In this document: positions 51,666 through 61,231 of the stretch, one piece after another
How the letters are laid out: each line of letters begins with the position of its first letter
Numbering within the stretch: the stretch's first letter is position 1
Assembly (NCBI RefSeq): GCF_025377685.1
Contig: NZ_JACEHK010000015.1
Span: forward strand, 248,001 to 312,000
DNA length: 64,000 nucleotides
DNA from: Anaerobacillus sp. CMMVII
GTDB taxonomy: Bacteria; Bacillota; Bacilli; Bacillales; Anaerobacillaceae
Direction of reading: 5' to 3'
Position numbers and translations under genes: made by a program
Notes under the pieces: model-generated
What the model saw: only the letters and a program-made list of their open reading frames with translations
What the model was told of the DNA's origin: nothing
The model's database searches: none

Positions 51666-53249
51666 ATGCATGTACCATTAATAGTTACAGATTTTCTAGA
51701 CCGAGCGGTCACTCTGTATGGGGACAAGGTTGCTGTCATTGATGATCACAAATTAGTTACCTACGAGGAATTAAATGACCGAGTAAATCAACTCTCATAC
51801 GGACTAGCGGATTTGGGAATATCCAAGGGAGATAGAATTGCGTATTTAGCACCTAACACACTTGAAATGTTAGAGGGATTTTATGGTGTATTTCAATTAG
51901 GAGCTGTCATGGTTTCCTTAAATACCCGCCTACAACCTCATGATTATACATTTATTATTAATCATAGTGAAAGCAAGGTTTTGTTGGTAGATCAAGAACT
52001 TGTTCACTTAATTGAGCCTATTATATCTCAGCTAAAAACGATTAAGAAAATCCTTGTCCATAATTGTAAAAATGAAACTGAGCAGTTATCGGACTATGAT
52101 GCTTGGGTAAGTCAATATGAAAAAGGCGATTATCCGCGGGCGATCCTTGATGAGGAAGATCTAGCATGTTTGTTATATACAAGTGGTACAACTGGGAATC
52201 CTAAGGGGGTCATGCTTACTCATCGAAACAATTATTTGCATGCACTAAGTACCATGCACCATTTACGTGTTTCTGACCAAGATACATTACTGCATATCTT
52301 ACCTATGTTTCACGTAAATGGCTGGGGATCTCCTTTTTATTATACAGCTAATGGAGCTACACAAGTTATGATCCGTAAAGCTCAACCTGAACACATTTTT
52401 GAAAAAATTCAAAAGTACGGTGTTACAATAGCGCATATGGCCCCAACTGTCCTTAATTCTTTATTAGAATTTCATAAACAATACAAACCAAAAGTTGAGC
52501 AAGCCATGCGGGTAGTTATTGCTGGTTCTGCACCACCACCAGCATTTGTCGGTAGAGTAGAGGAGGATTTGGGCTGGGAGTTCATTCAAGTCTACGGAAT
52601 GACTGAAATCTCACCGTTAGTAACAACTTCTCGAATTCGGTCTCAGCATGTTGAATTACCTATAGAAGATTTGTATCGCCTAAAAGCAAAAGCTGGATAT
52701 GCGATGATAGGTTGCCAAGTTAAGGTAATAAATGATGAAGGGCTAGAAGTTGCGAAAAATGGTCAAGAAATTGGTGAGATTGTTACGCGTTCAAATGGAG
52801 TAATGAAGGGCTATTGGAAGAATGACGAAGCGACTCTAGATACAATTCGCAATGGTTGGCTTCATACAGGAGATATGGCAACTGTTGATGAGCGTGGATA
52901 CATCGATATTGTTGATCGCAAGAAGGATGTGATTATTTCTGGTGGAGAAAATATTTCTTCCATTGAGGTTGAAGGAGTTTTATATGAGCATCCAGCCGTT
53001 TTAGAAGCTGCTGTTGTTTCAATACCACATGAGAAATGGGGAGAAGTTCCACATGCAGTCATAGTTATAAGGGATGGTCATGTGGTGACTGAAGAAGAGA
53101 TTATAAGATTTTGCAGAGAAAAGTTAGCTCATTTTAAAGCACCAAAATCTGTTACTTTTACTGAAGAACTTCCTAAAACAGCTTCTGGAAAAATACAAAA
53201 AGTGCACCTTCGAAAAGAATTTTGGAAAACAGATCGCTTAGTAAATTAA
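51666..53249 (+). CDS. Long-chain fatty acid CoA ligase (AMP-binding enzyme)
   Basis: A 527-residue adenylate-forming enzyme that activates a carboxylic acid to its acyl-CoA. Core motifs: P-loop LLYTSGTTGNPKGV (about 169-182), HVNGWG, YGMTEISPLV (A5), NGWLHTGDMATVDERGYIDI (A7), DRKKDVIISGGENISS (A8) and the C-terminal lysine motif PKTASGKIQK. The length and motifs fit medium or long-chain acyl-CoA synthetases rather than acetyl-CoA synthetase. ATG 51666 follows AAGGGAGGG. The exact substrate cannot be told from the sequence. Confidence 0.88.
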   Translation: MHVPLIVTDFLDRAVTLYGDKVAVIDDHKLVTYEELNDRVNQLSYGLADLGISKGDRIAYLAPNTLEMLEGFYGVFQLGAVMVSLNTRLQPHDYTFIINHSESKVLLVDQELVHLIEPIISQLKTIKKILVHNCKNETEQLSDYDAWVSQYEKGDYPRAILDEEDLACLLYTSGTTGNPKGVMLTHRNNYLHALSTMHHLRVSDQDTLLHILPMFHVNGWGSPFYYTANGATQVMIRKAQPEHIFEKIQKYGVTIAHMAPTVLNSLLEFHKQYKPKVEQAMRVVIAGSAPPPAFVGRVEEDLGWEFIQVYGMTEISPLVTTSRIRSQHVELPIEDLYRLKAKAGYAMIGCQVKVINDEGLEVAKNGQEIGEIVTRSNGVMKGYWKNDEATLDTIRNGWLHTGDMATVDERGYIDIVDRKKDVIISGGENISSIEVEGVLYEHPAVLEAAVVSIPHEKWGEVPHAVIVIRDGHVVTEEEIIRFCREKLAHFKAPKSVTFTEELPKTASGKIQKVHLRKEFWKTDRLVN

Positions 53250-53288
53250 CATAAAGATGAGGATAACCATTAGTGGTTGTCCTTTTTT

Positions 53289-53386
53289 GAATTATGAAAC
53301 TGAGTTATGAGTTTTATGAAGGGATTGCTTCGAAGCGATTCTATAAAAAACTCAAAACTCAACATTCAAAAATCAAAACCCTACAC
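53289..53386. repeat. Family C palindromic repeat
   Basis: AATTATGAAACTGAGTTATGAG faces AACTCAAAACTCAACATTCA, with the centre GGATTGCTTCGAAGCGATTC. It lies between the ligase and ecsA. Confidence 0.75.
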
Positions 53387-53457
53387 GAAATTACCAATTA
53401 GGAAGAAAATCTGCTACTATAATTGTAGTGTAAAAATTTTCTAACAAGGAGATTCGG

Positions 53458-54195
53458 ATGAGCAAATTATTAGAATTAGATCGAGTTATTGGTGGCTACC
53501 ATAGAGGAAAGCCTGTCTTGCACGATATATCTTTTTCTGTAAATAAGGGTGAGATTGTTGGTTTAATTGGTTTAAATGGTGCGGGTAAAAGTACAACAAT
53601 TAAACATATCTTAGGTTTAATGGAAGCTCAAGAAGGTGAAATCCGTATTAACGGGAAGAACTTTCTAGAAGACCCCAACGAATATCGCCGCTCCTATTCT
53701 TACATACCTGAAACACCAATACTGTATGAGGATTTAACATTACAGGAGCACCTAAATGTTACAGCTATGGCTTATGGATTATCACAAGCAGAGTTAAAAG
53801 AAAGAAGCACCTATTTATTAAAAGAGTTCCGTATGGAAAAAATGTTAAATTGGTTTCCAGGTCATTTTTCAAAGGGAATGCGTCAAAAGGTTATGATTAT
53901 GTGTGCTTTTTTGCTGTATCCTCCATTGTATATCGTTGATGAGCCTTTTATTGGGTTAGATCCAATTGCTATTAAATCTTTACTTAATCATATTGTAGAC
54001 ATGAAAGAGCGAGGAGCGGGAATTCTAATGTCTACTCATATTCTTTCAACAGCTGAAAGATACTGTGATCGTTTTATTATGCTCCATCACGGAAAGATCA
54101 TTGTAGAAGGTACTTTAGCGGAGCTTAGGGTGAAAACGAATATGCCGAATGCTGCTTTAGATGACATTTACATTGAAATAACGAAGGAAGATTAA
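53458..54195 (+). CDS. ecsA: ABC transporter ATP-binding protein EcsA
   Basis: The ATPase of the Ecs transporter, which in B. subtilis affects protein secretion, competence and intramembrane proteolysis by RasP. It has 245 residues with Walker A GLNGAGKST (about 38-46), signature FSKGMRQKVMI, Walker B LYIVDEPFIGLD and H-loop MSTHIL. ATG 53458 follows AAGGAG. A TATAAT box near 53419 may be its promoter. The gene is followed 2 nt later by ecsB. Confidence 0.94.
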   Translation: MSKLLELDRVIGGYHRGKPVLHDISFSVNKGEIVGLIGLNGAGKSTTIKHILGLMEAQEGEIRINGKNFLEDPNEYRRSYSYIPETPILYEDLTLQEHLNVTAMAYGLSQAELKERSTYLLKEFRMEKMLNWFPGHFSKGMRQKVMIMCAFLLYPPLYIVDEPFIGLDPIAIKSLLNHIVDMKERGAGILMSTHILSTAERYCDRFIMLHHGKIIVEGTLAELRVKTNMPNAALDDIYIEITKED

Positions 54196-54197
54196 TT

Positions 54198-55421
54198 ATG
54201 AATAGTATTCAAGATTTATGGGGGAAACGAGCAAAAGAGTACTGGAATATGGCGATTCGCTACTTTCGATTAATAGGAAATAGTGGCTTTTTGTTCGCGA
54301 TCTATATCGCAATTATTGTGGGAAGTTACTATTATAGTGAATTATTAAAATGGTTACCAGAGAGGTTTCCAGCAACGATCTTCTTAGCTGTAATCACAGC
54401 TCTTCTTTTAACGAGGAGCCCATTACGGTCATTTATCAAAGAAGGTGACATTGTCTTTTTGTCACCAGTAGAAGGAAAGCTAGCGTCCTATTTTCGCGCT
54501 TCTTTTTACTATTCATTCATTCTCCAATCTTTTGTTATTGTATTAGTGATTGTATTATTAACCCCTTTATACCGACATTTTATTGTTGATGATGCGAAAA
54601 GTCTTATACTAGTCCTCGTCATTTTATTTGTTAGTAAAGGCTGGAATCTTCTAGCTCAAGGTGAAGAAGGTAGGCTTTTATATGCTAGTGTTCGTAGGAC
54701 GCATAAGTTTGGGAGATTTATGATCAACATGACATTAACATATTTACTATTTGCCGGAGCATCTCTCTATTTTTTAGTTACACTTTTTGCTATCAAAGGA
54801 TTATTGATGTTGTTTTATTATCAACACTTAAAGAAACAGCATAGCTTAAAGTGGGAGCACTTAATCGAAGTAGAAGAACGAATGGTTATGTCATTCTACC
54901 GAATTGCTAATATGTTTACAGATGTACCAAAATTAAGTACTCGGGTAAAAAGCAGAAAACTATTAAGTGGGATTGCTAATTTCCTTCCCTTTAACCAAAG
55001 TTCAACATTTAAGTATTTATATTTAAAATCATTTATTAGAGCAAATGATTACTTTGGTATCTATGTCCGTTTATTGGTCATAGGAGTCGTTTTCATTTTT
55101 TATGTACAATTTGACTATGGTAAGGTATTTATTTCTATACTTTTACTCTATATGTCAGCTTTGCAACTATCGACGTTAAGCCAACATCATAGGTTATTAA
55201 TCTGGACAGATTTGTATCCAATTAATAAGGAAACTCAAACGGATTCCTTTACGTTTATTGTTGCAGTTTTGTTAATCATAAAAACGATCGTCTTTACGCT
55301 TGCAACATTTATCGCAACAAATTCGTTGATGGAATCGTTAATTGTTTTGGGCATCGGGATGACCTTTAGTTATGTCTATTCATCTATCCTCTTACATAGA
55401 AAAAAGGTAAATGAAAGATAA
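54198..55421 (+). CDS. ecsB: ABC transporter membrane protein EcsB
   Basis: The membrane partner of EcsA, 407 residues with several hydrophobic segments. Family-specific text is visible as the early DLWGKRAKEYWNMAIRYFRLIGNSGFLF region and FLSPVEGKLASYF. The substrate is unknown. It starts 2 nt after ecsA, so they are translationally coupled. Confidence 0.93.
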   Translation: MNSIQDLWGKRAKEYWNMAIRYFRLIGNSGFLFAIYIAIIVGSYYYSELLKWLPERFPATIFLAVITALLLTRSPLRSFIKEGDIVFLSPVEGKLASYFRASFYYSFILQSFVIVLVIVLLTPLYRHFIVDDAKSLILVLVILFVSKGWNLLAQGEEGRLLYASVRRTHKFGRFMINMTLTYLLFAGASLYFLVTLFAIKGLLMLFYYQHLKKQHSLKWEHLIEVEERMVMSFYRIANMFTDVPKLSTRVKSRKLLSGIANFLPFNQSSTFKYLYLKSFIRANDYFGIYVRLLVIGVVFIFYVQFDYGKVFISILLLYMSALQLSTLSQHHRLLIWTDLYPINKETQTDSFTFIVAVLLIIKTIVFTLATFIATNSLMESLIVLGIGMTFSYVYSSILLHRKKVNER

Positions 55422-55444
55422 TCTAATGTAGAAAGGAAACGATT

Positions 55445-56185
55445 ATGGCTGAACTTTATGAAGAGAAAGCAAAAAATGAACTAATGCGCTGGCAACGAAA
55501 GTTAGCTAAAAATGGTTTCTTTGCAAAAAAGTATGCCAAACATCTACAAACAAAGATTAATGAACGTATTCCAGAAAAAATCCATCATTTATTTACAACG
55601 AGTGTAAAAAAAATGGTCTATGCAACGTTGGTCGGCTCTGAATATACGACGACCACCATACCTTTAGAAGAAGCATCGCTTCAACAGCGGGAAGAACGAT
55701 TAGATGAAAAAATTAAATTCTATAAAAAAACGGCTGCAATTGAAGGTGCCGGAACAGGTGCGGGTGGAATCCTCCTGGGAATGGTTGACTTTCCGTTGCT
55801 TTTGTCAATCAAAATGAAATTCTTATTTGAAGCCGCCAGTCTTTATGGTTTTGATGTTAAGGACTACCGTGAAAGACTGTTTATTTTATATCTATTTCAG
55901 CTGGCTTTTTCAAGTGCTGAAAAAAAGAAACAAGTTTATCAAACGATAAAAAATTGGGATGAAATAAAGGAACAGCTCCCAGAGAAAGATGTTTATTTGG
56001 AGGAAATTGATTGGAAGGCATTTCAACTAGAATATCGTGATCATATAGATTTAGTTAAGATGTTGCAATTGATCCCAGGATTTGGTGCAATAGTTGGCGC
56101 CTTCGCCAACTATCACTTCCTTGAAGTTCTAAGCGAAACAGCAAAAAATGGATATAGAATGCGGATTTTTAATTCGGGGAAGTAA
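55445..56185 (+). CDS. ecsC: EcsC family protein
   Basis: A 246-residue protein with a Gly/Ala-rich membrane-associated segment (EGAGTGAGGILLGMVDFPLLL) and a C-terminal hydrophobic part (LIPGFGAIVGAFANY), as in B. subtilis EcsC. The function is not known. ATG 55445 follows GAAAGGAAA. It is the third gene of the ecs operon. Confidence 0.92.
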   Translation: MAELYEEKAKNELMRWQRKLAKNGFFAKKYAKHLQTKINERIPEKIHHLFTTSVKKMVYATLVGSEYTTTTIPLEEASLQQREERLDEKIKFYKKTAAIEGAGTGAGGILLGMVDFPLLLSIKMKFLFEAASLYGFDVKDYRERLFILYLFQLAFSSAEKKKQVYQTIKNWDEIKEQLPEKDVYLEEIDWKAFQLEYRDHIDLVKMLQLIPGFGAIVGAFANYHFLEVLSETAKNGYRMRIFNSGK

Positions 56186-56245
56186 TTCTTCGTAGTGCGG
56201 TTATGAGTGTAGAGTTGGTGATTATAAATTCAGCGATGCTTAAAT

Positions 56246-56278
56246 AAGCCCCTACTGCAACTGCAGATAGGGGCTTAG
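56246..56278. terminator. Terminator between ecsC and yhaA
   Basis: AAGCCCCTA / TAGGGGCTT around a CTGCAACTGCAG loop. It is placed inside a short family C-like repeat and could serve both convergent genes. Confidence 0.6.
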
Positions 56279-56293
56279 CTCAAAACTCAAAAT

Positions 56294-57472
56294 CTACATT
56301 TCATTCGTATAGTACAACGCCAATTCACCCAGTAATTTTGCGGAGATTAAAAGCGATTTTTCATTGATATCAAACTTTGGATGGTGATGTGGATATGCTT
56401 TTTCCAAAGTGGGACATTTTGCTCCTGTAAAGAAGAAAGCACCTTTTACGTGATGGAGATAGTAAGAAAAATCTTCGCCTCCCATTTGTGGAATCATGTC
56501 TTCTACTTCGAGCACACCTGGGATAGTCTTTGCTAAAATTCCGACTTGAAGCGCTTCCTCATGGTGATTGACAACTGCTGGATAACCTCTTTGATAATCA
56601 ACGGTACCAGTAACGTCTCCAGCCAGACATACACCTTCTACAACTCTTTTAATTTCATTTTCCAGTAAGGTTTGTACTTTTTCATTAAATGATCTGGCAG
56701 TACCAATGATTTTTACACTATCGGCTATTACATTAAACGCATTTTTTGCTTCGAATGATCCAACTGAAATGACGGCTGAGTCCATTGGACTTACGCGTCT
56801 GCTAACAATTTGTTGCAGGGCTAAGACCAGCTGAGCACCTATAACGATTGAATCCTTTGTCTCATGAGGCTTTGCACCATGGCCACCTTGTCCTTGAATG
56901 GTAATTTCGAAACGATCAGCAGCAGCCATGATCGAGCCTGATTTGTATTGAATTTTCCCCAGTGGCTCAGTAGCCCAAAGATGAGTTCCAAAAATGTAGT
57001 CCACTCCCTCTAAACAGCCGTCCTCGATCATTGCTTTGGCACCACCTGGTGCTAGCTCTTCAGCATGCTGATGAATGAAAACAATCGTTCCTGCTAATTC
57101 ATCTTTTATTGAATGTAAAGCTTTGGCTAACCCTAGTAAACTTGCGGTATGCCCGTCGTGCCCACAAGCATGCATGACACCAGGAACTTTTGATTTATAA
57201 GGGACATCTTTCTCATCCTGAATTGGAAGAGCGTCAAAATCTGCTCTTAAGGCTACTGTTTTCCCTGGTTTTTTCCCTTTAAGAACTGCAACCACACCTC
57301 GTCCACCAACTTGTTCACGAACTTCATGACCAAGTTCGCGATGAAAATTAGCAATGTATTTTGGCGTCTCTACTTCATGAAATGATAATTCAGGGTTTTC
57401 ATGAAAATGACGGCGCAAAGATACAATCTCCTCATAGATTTCATCAATAGTATTAAATAGTTTTTCTTGCAT
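56294..57472 (-). CDS. yhaA: M20 family amidohydrolase YhaA
   Basis: A zinc-dependent amidohydrolase or aminoacylase of 392 residues. Metal-binding parts: HACGHDGHTASLLG, HQHAEELAPGGAKAMIEDG and GGEDFSYYLHH; the lid domain (about 185-295) has GGHGAKPHE. Homologues cleave N-acyl amino acids or acetyl-diaminopimelate. Location beside ecsC matches yhaA. ATG 57472 follows AGGAGGCC. Confidence 0.9.
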   Translation of the reverse strand: MQEKLFNTIDEIYEEIVSLRRHFHENPELSFHEVETPKYIANFHRELGHEVREQVGGRGVVAVLKGKKPGKTVALRADFDALPIQDEKDVPYKSKVPGVMHACGHDGHTASLLGLAKALHSIKDELAGTIVFIHQHAEELAPGGAKAMIEDGCLEGVDYIFGTHLWATEPLGKIQYKSGSIMAAADRFEITIQGQGGHGAKPHETKDSIVIGAQLVLALQQIVSRRVSPMDSAVISVGSFEAKNAFNVIADSVKIIGTARSFNEKVQTLLENEIKRVVEGVCLAGDVTGTVDYQRGYPAVVNHHEEALQVGILAKTIPGVLEVEDMIPQMGGEDFSYYLHHVKGAFFFTGAKCPTLEKAYPHHHPKFDINEKSLLISAKLLGELALYYTNEM

Positions 57473-57511
57473 AATGGCCTCCTTATACTTTTGGGCGAAA
57501 AAAGCTTTAAT

Positions 57512-57552
57512 AAAAACCCCAGGCCCACAAAGAAGAGTGGGATCTGGGGCTA
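57512..57552 (-). terminator. Terminator after the ccdA-like gene
   Basis: On the minus strand, CCCCAGATCCCAC / GTGGGCCTGGGG followed by TTTTTAT. Confidence 0.8.
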
Positions 57553-57565
57553 GTTTTAATTGTTA

Positions 57566-58297
57566 CTAAAAATTGAAAGGAATATATTGTGCTAAATAAC
57601 CTGAAAGCCTTGCAAATAAGCCCGTGTATAATAGAATACCAAGAAGGACCATGATTCCACCACTTATTTTTTGTATCATTGGAATAAACTTATTCATTTT
57701 TCTAATTTTGTTTAATGATCTTGAATATATTAAAGCTACAATTAGGAACGGAATGCCCATCCCAATAGAATAAACAAATAATAAAAACATTCCTGATGCC
57801 ATCGTTCCACTTTGTGCTGCTAAAATTAAAATTGAAGATAATGCTAGACCAATACAAGGGGACCAACCTGCTCCAAAGACAAAGCCGAACATAACCGAAC
57901 CGAGAAAGCTTGTTGATTTTTTAGGCTTTGTTTGCAAGCGTTTCTCACTCATTAACATTTTAATTGAAAATAAGCCTAACATTTGTAGTCCCAGGACTAC
58001 TATAACAATTCCGCCAATTTTCTCAAGGAGTTCCCGGTTTTTCATAAAGATTTGTCCAAAGAATGTACTAGATGCGCCTAATAGCAAAAAGATAATTGTA
58101 AAGCCAATAATAAAGCCGATACTTCTAGAGATAATGAGCTTTTTATCTGCAGCTAGTTGATTGTTCGAGATTTGTGTCCCAGTAAGTTGTGCTAAGTATG
58201 CTGGTACAAGTGGGAAAACACATGGAGATAAAAAAGAAATAATTCCTGCAAAAAGAGCAAGCCAAATCGAGATAAACGTAAATTCTGTTATGACCAA
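57566..58297 (-). CDS. ccdA: CcdA-like cytochrome c biogenesis / thiol-disulfide membrane protein
   Basis: A 243-residue protein with six membrane segments and the two CcdA cysteines, SFLSPCVFPLVPAYLAQLTG (C26) and GAGWSPCIGLAL (C148), which relay reducing power to extracytoplasmic thioredoxin-like proteins for cytochrome c maturation or spore synthesis. I prefer TTG 58297 as start, 5 nt after GAGGTG; GTG 58306 is part of that ribosome site. No partner such as ResA or CcdB is nearby. Confidence 0.88.
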   Translation of the reverse strand: MVITEFTFISIWLALFAGIISFLSPCVFPLVPAYLAQLTGTQISNNQLAADKKLIISRSIGFIIGFTIIFLLLGASSTFFGQIFMKNRELLEKIGGIVIVVLGLQMLGLFSIKMLMSEKRLQTKPKKSTSFLGSVMFGFVFGAGWSPCIGLALSSILILAAQSGTMASGMFLLFVYSIGMGIPFLIVALIYSRSLNKIRKMNKFIPMIQKISGGIMVLLGILLYTGLFARLSGYLAQYIPFNF

Positions 58298-58312
58298 ATT
58301 AAACACCTCATT

Positions 58313-58399
58313 AGTTTAGAGTTTAGAGTTATGAGTTTAGAGTTATGAAAGTAAGGCTTCGTAGAAAAGCTTAATACTACTCAACACTCAAAACTTACA
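58313..58399. repeat. Family C palindromic repeat
   Basis: GTTTAGAGTTTAGAGTTATG faces CTCAACACTCAAAACTTACA around GTAAGGCTTCGTAGAAAAGC. Confidence 0.7.
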
Positions 58400-58520
58400 T
58401 ATCTATTTTATCATGGACAATGTTAACAAATTGAAAACAATTTTGTAACTTTATGATAACCTCCTACGTATTAAAAAGAAAGTCGATTGCATTCAGTATT
58501 TGTCGAATGTACGTTAAAAT

Positions 58521-58594
58521 AGTGTAAAGTATAGAGTAGTTGAGCTTCCTAGAGATGCATTCACAACTCAAAACTCAAAACTCTACACTCTAAA
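58521..58594. repeat. Family C palindromic repeat
   Basis: GTGTAAAGTATAGAGTAGTTG faces AACTCAAAACTCAAAACTCT, just upstream of pbpF. Two copies in 280 bp frame the promoter region of pbpF. Confidence 0.7.
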
Positions 58595-58611
58595 AGAAGG
58601 GGGGACAATTT

Positions 58612-60756
58612 ATGCGAAAAAGAATCATAGTTGGTTCGCTATTGCTTTTAATAATGATCGTAATAAGCATTTCTATTTATATAGGTATTATTATCGCAGG
58701 AAACTATGCGATCGATAATAAAAAACTCGTAATGAGTTCAAATACGACATTAGTAGATAAAAATGGAGAGGTAATAACAAGCTTATTTGTTGAAAATCGT
58801 GAAATTGTTCCGCTTACTTCGGTACCCCTTCATGTTCAAGATGCCTTTATTGCCGTTGAGGATGCTAGATTTTATGATCATCGTGGGATCGATTTTCGCG
58901 CTATTGGCAGAGCGTTATATCGTGACATTGTTAGTAGGGCAAAAGTAGAAGGTGGTAGTACAATAACGCAACAATTAGTAAAAAATACATTCTTAACAAG
59001 TGAAAAGTCTTGGCTGCGAAAAACGAAAGAAGTGTTAATCGCAATAAATTTAGAACGTCGATATAGTAAAGAAGAAATTCTTGAAATGTATTTGAACCGA
59101 ATTTATTTTGGGCATGGTGCATATGGAATCCAGGCTGCTTCAAAACTCTATTTTAATAAAGAAATAGGGGAACTGACAGTTGATGAAGGAGCTCTCTTAG
59201 CCAGTTTACCGAAAGCGCCAAATACGTATTCTCCCTTTAATAATCTGGAGTTAAGTAAACAACGAAGAGACCTAACGCTAAGCATCATGGAGCGACGTGG
59301 TTACTTAACTGCGGAGGAAACTGTCAGTCTTCAAGGGAGGACAATTAAAGTTGATTTTAATAAGATTACAGAGAATCCAGCGTATTTAACATATGTAGAT
59401 ATGGTTTTACAAGAGGCTGAGGCGCTTTATCAGCTTTCAAACGCGGAAATATTACGAGGTGGCTATACAATTGCTGTTCCAATGGATATGAGGCTTCAGG
59501 AAAGGTCGTATCAATTGTTTCAAAATCCAGATTATTTTCCAGAGGGTGGCCCTAATCAGGAGGTTGAAGGTGCAATAGTGTTATTAGATAGTGCTTCAGG
59601 TGGTGTCGTAGCCGCACAAGGGGGACGCAATTATGTCCGTAAAGGGCTAAATCGTGTCAACATCAAAAGGCAGCCTGGCTCAACGATTAAACCTTTGGTC
59701 GTATATGGTCCTGCTCTAGAAACTGGAATATATCAGCCTTATAGCTTACTAAAGGATGAATTAATCAGTTATAACGGTTATGAACCTAGGAACTACCATA
59801 ACCGTTATGAGGGTCAGATGACGATGTATGACGCTCTAAAAGATTCTTCTAATGCGTCTGCGGTCTGGTTATTGAATGAACTTACAGTAGAAAAAGGTAA
59901 AAGCTATTTAGAAGAGATCGGATTGCCTATTCATGAGGATGGTTTAGCCCTTGCGTTAGGAGGAATGTCGGAGGGGATGACGCCTCTTCAGCTTGCTACT
60001 GCTTATCGGCCTTTTGCGATGGAAGGGAAAAAGGTAGACCCCTATTTTATAACTGAAATATACGATCGTAACGGGAACAAAATTGTTGAGAGGGCTAAGA
60101 GTGAACAACAAGTACTCTCTCCACAAACAGCTTGGTATATGACGAGAATGCTAGAAGCCGTGGTGAAAGAGGGGACTGGGCAGCCCGGGAGTATAAGTGG
60201 TTCTTTGGCAGGGAAAACTGGAACAACCTCTTATACAGAAGTCTCTGGAGCTGCGAGAGATGCCTGGTTTGTAGGCTATACCCCGAATGTAGTTGGGGCT
60301 TTATGGATGGGGTTTGATCGGACAGATCCCGATCATTATCTCACTGTAGGTAGCTCATATCCGACCAAATTATTTAAAGAAATCGTAAACGAGAATGACG
60401 CATTGGCGTTTGTAAAGCCACCCGGTGTTAACGATCTAGAGCCTCCTATTCGCTTTGTGGAGATTAATGATTTACAAGCAGATCTTGCCTTCAAAGATTT
60501 TGGACTAAATGTTAGATTAAACTGGACACCTTCGGCAGATGATAGACTTCAGTATCATATTTACGAAGTTAGTAGTTCGGGCAGATTAACGAAAGTTGGC
60601 CAAATCGAAGGGAAAGGTGAATATTTCGTTCGAGGTGTAAATTTATTTTCTCTAAATGAGTATGTTGTGAAACCATTTAATCCGCAAACCAACCTGGAAG
60701 GAAGCCCGTCAAATAACGCAAAAGTTCATTTTTCATTTGTAAGTGTTGCAGAATAA
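58612..60756 (+). CDS. pbpF: Class A penicillin-binding protein (PbpF-like)
   Basis: A bifunctional peptidoglycan synthase of 714 residues. One N-terminal membrane helix (about 5-32) is followed by a glycosyltransferase family 51 domain with AVEDARFYDHRGID (catalytic Glu83) and GGSTITQQLVKN, and by a transpeptidase domain with the active-site serine in PGSTIKP (about 356), SSN (about 412) and KTGTT (about 533). A C-terminal domain resembling fibronectin type III follows (about 625-714). Its position after ecs/yhaA matches pbpF of B. subtilis. ATG 58612 follows AAGGGGGG. Confidence 0.92.
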   Translation: MRKRIIVGSLLLLIMIVISISIYIGIIIAGNYAIDNKKLVMSSNTTLVDKNGEVITSLFVENREIVPLTSVPLHVQDAFIAVEDARFYDHRGIDFRAIGRALYRDIVSRAKVEGGSTITQQLVKNTFLTSEKSWLRKTKEVLIAINLERRYSKEEILEMYLNRIYFGHGAYGIQAASKLYFNKEIGELTVDEGALLASLPKAPNTYSPFNNLELSKQRRDLTLSIMERRGYLTAEETVSLQGRTIKVDFNKITENPAYLTYVDMVLQEAEALYQLSNAEILRGGYTIAVPMDMRLQERSYQLFQNPDYFPEGGPNQEVEGAIVLLDSASGGVVAAQGGRNYVRKGLNRVNIKRQPGSTIKPLVVYGPALETGIYQPYSLLKDELISYNGYEPRNYHNRYEGQMTMYDALKDSSNASAVWLLNELTVEKGKSYLEEIGLPIHEDGLALALGGMSEGMTPLQLATAYRPFAMEGKKVDPYFITEIYDRNGNKIVERAKSEQQVLSPQTAWYMTRMLEAVVKEGTGQPGSISGSLAGKTGTTSYTEVSGAARDAWFVGYTPNVVGALWMGFDRTDPDHYLTVGSSYPTKLFKEIVNENDALAFVKPPGVNDLEPPIRFVEINDLQADLAFKDFGLNVRLNWTPSADDRLQYHIYEVSSSGRLTKVGQIEGKGEYFVRGVNLFSLNEYVVKPFNPQTNLEGSPSNNAKVHFSFVSVAE

Positions 60757-60762
60757 CATATT

Positions 60763-60797
60763 AAACTTCACATTTATTGAAATGTGGAGTTTTTTGT
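60763..60797 (+). terminator. Terminator after pbpF
   Basis: AACTTCACATTT / AAATGTGGAGTT followed by TTTTTG. Confidence 0.8.
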
Positions 60798-61029
60798 TAT
60801 GCCTTTTATAAAGGTTGGTTTCTCAAAGATTGATGCTAGTAGGTTTTTTTAATTATAGCCAGAAAATAACTAAGCAACTTGAAGTAAGAAAAAAGGATTT
60901 ATTATATAAAAGGCCGTACATAGAGGTTATTAAAAATAGCTTTATTAATGAAAAATAACTGTTACCACATAATTTAGTTTAAATGGTGAAAAATACTATT
61001 ACTAAAAAAGCCAATTAGAGGAGATAGAG
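60798..61029. other. Gap with a partial MITE end, upstream of the ger operon
   Basis: GGTTTCTCAAAGATTGATGCTAG near 60825 resembles the family B terminus. The rest is AT-rich with no frame. A SigG-type promoter is expected for ger genes, but I could not identify one with confidence. Confidence 0.4.
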
Positions 61030-61227
61030 ATGATTGAAATTGAAGATAGACTTTTAGGCTTTTTACCCCAAATGGGAGTTATCCTAATCGCAATTAGCAT
61101 GGTGATTGGCTTGTTGATTATACAACGAATTTATGATTGGGTGAATGAGAAGATTAAGTTGCCTTATATGGAAGAAGAAAATCTTCAACAACGTAAATTA
61201 TTGGAGCAGAGAAAAGAAAGCGAGTAG
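61030..61227 (+). CDS. Small membrane protein of the ger operon
   Basis: A 65-residue protein with one hydrophobic helix (about 14-34, MGVILIAISMVIGLLIIQRI) and a charged tail (EEENLQQRKLLEQRKESE). ATG 61030 follows AGAGGAGA, and its stop lies 4 nt before gerB, so it belongs to the operon. Small D subunits have been described in some Bacillus ger operons; this may be one, but known examples usually have two helices. Confidence 0.7.
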   Translation: MIEIEDRLLGFLPQMGVILIAISMVIGLLIIQRIYDWVNEKIKLPYMEEENLQQRKLLEQRKESE

Positions 61228-61231
61228 ATAA

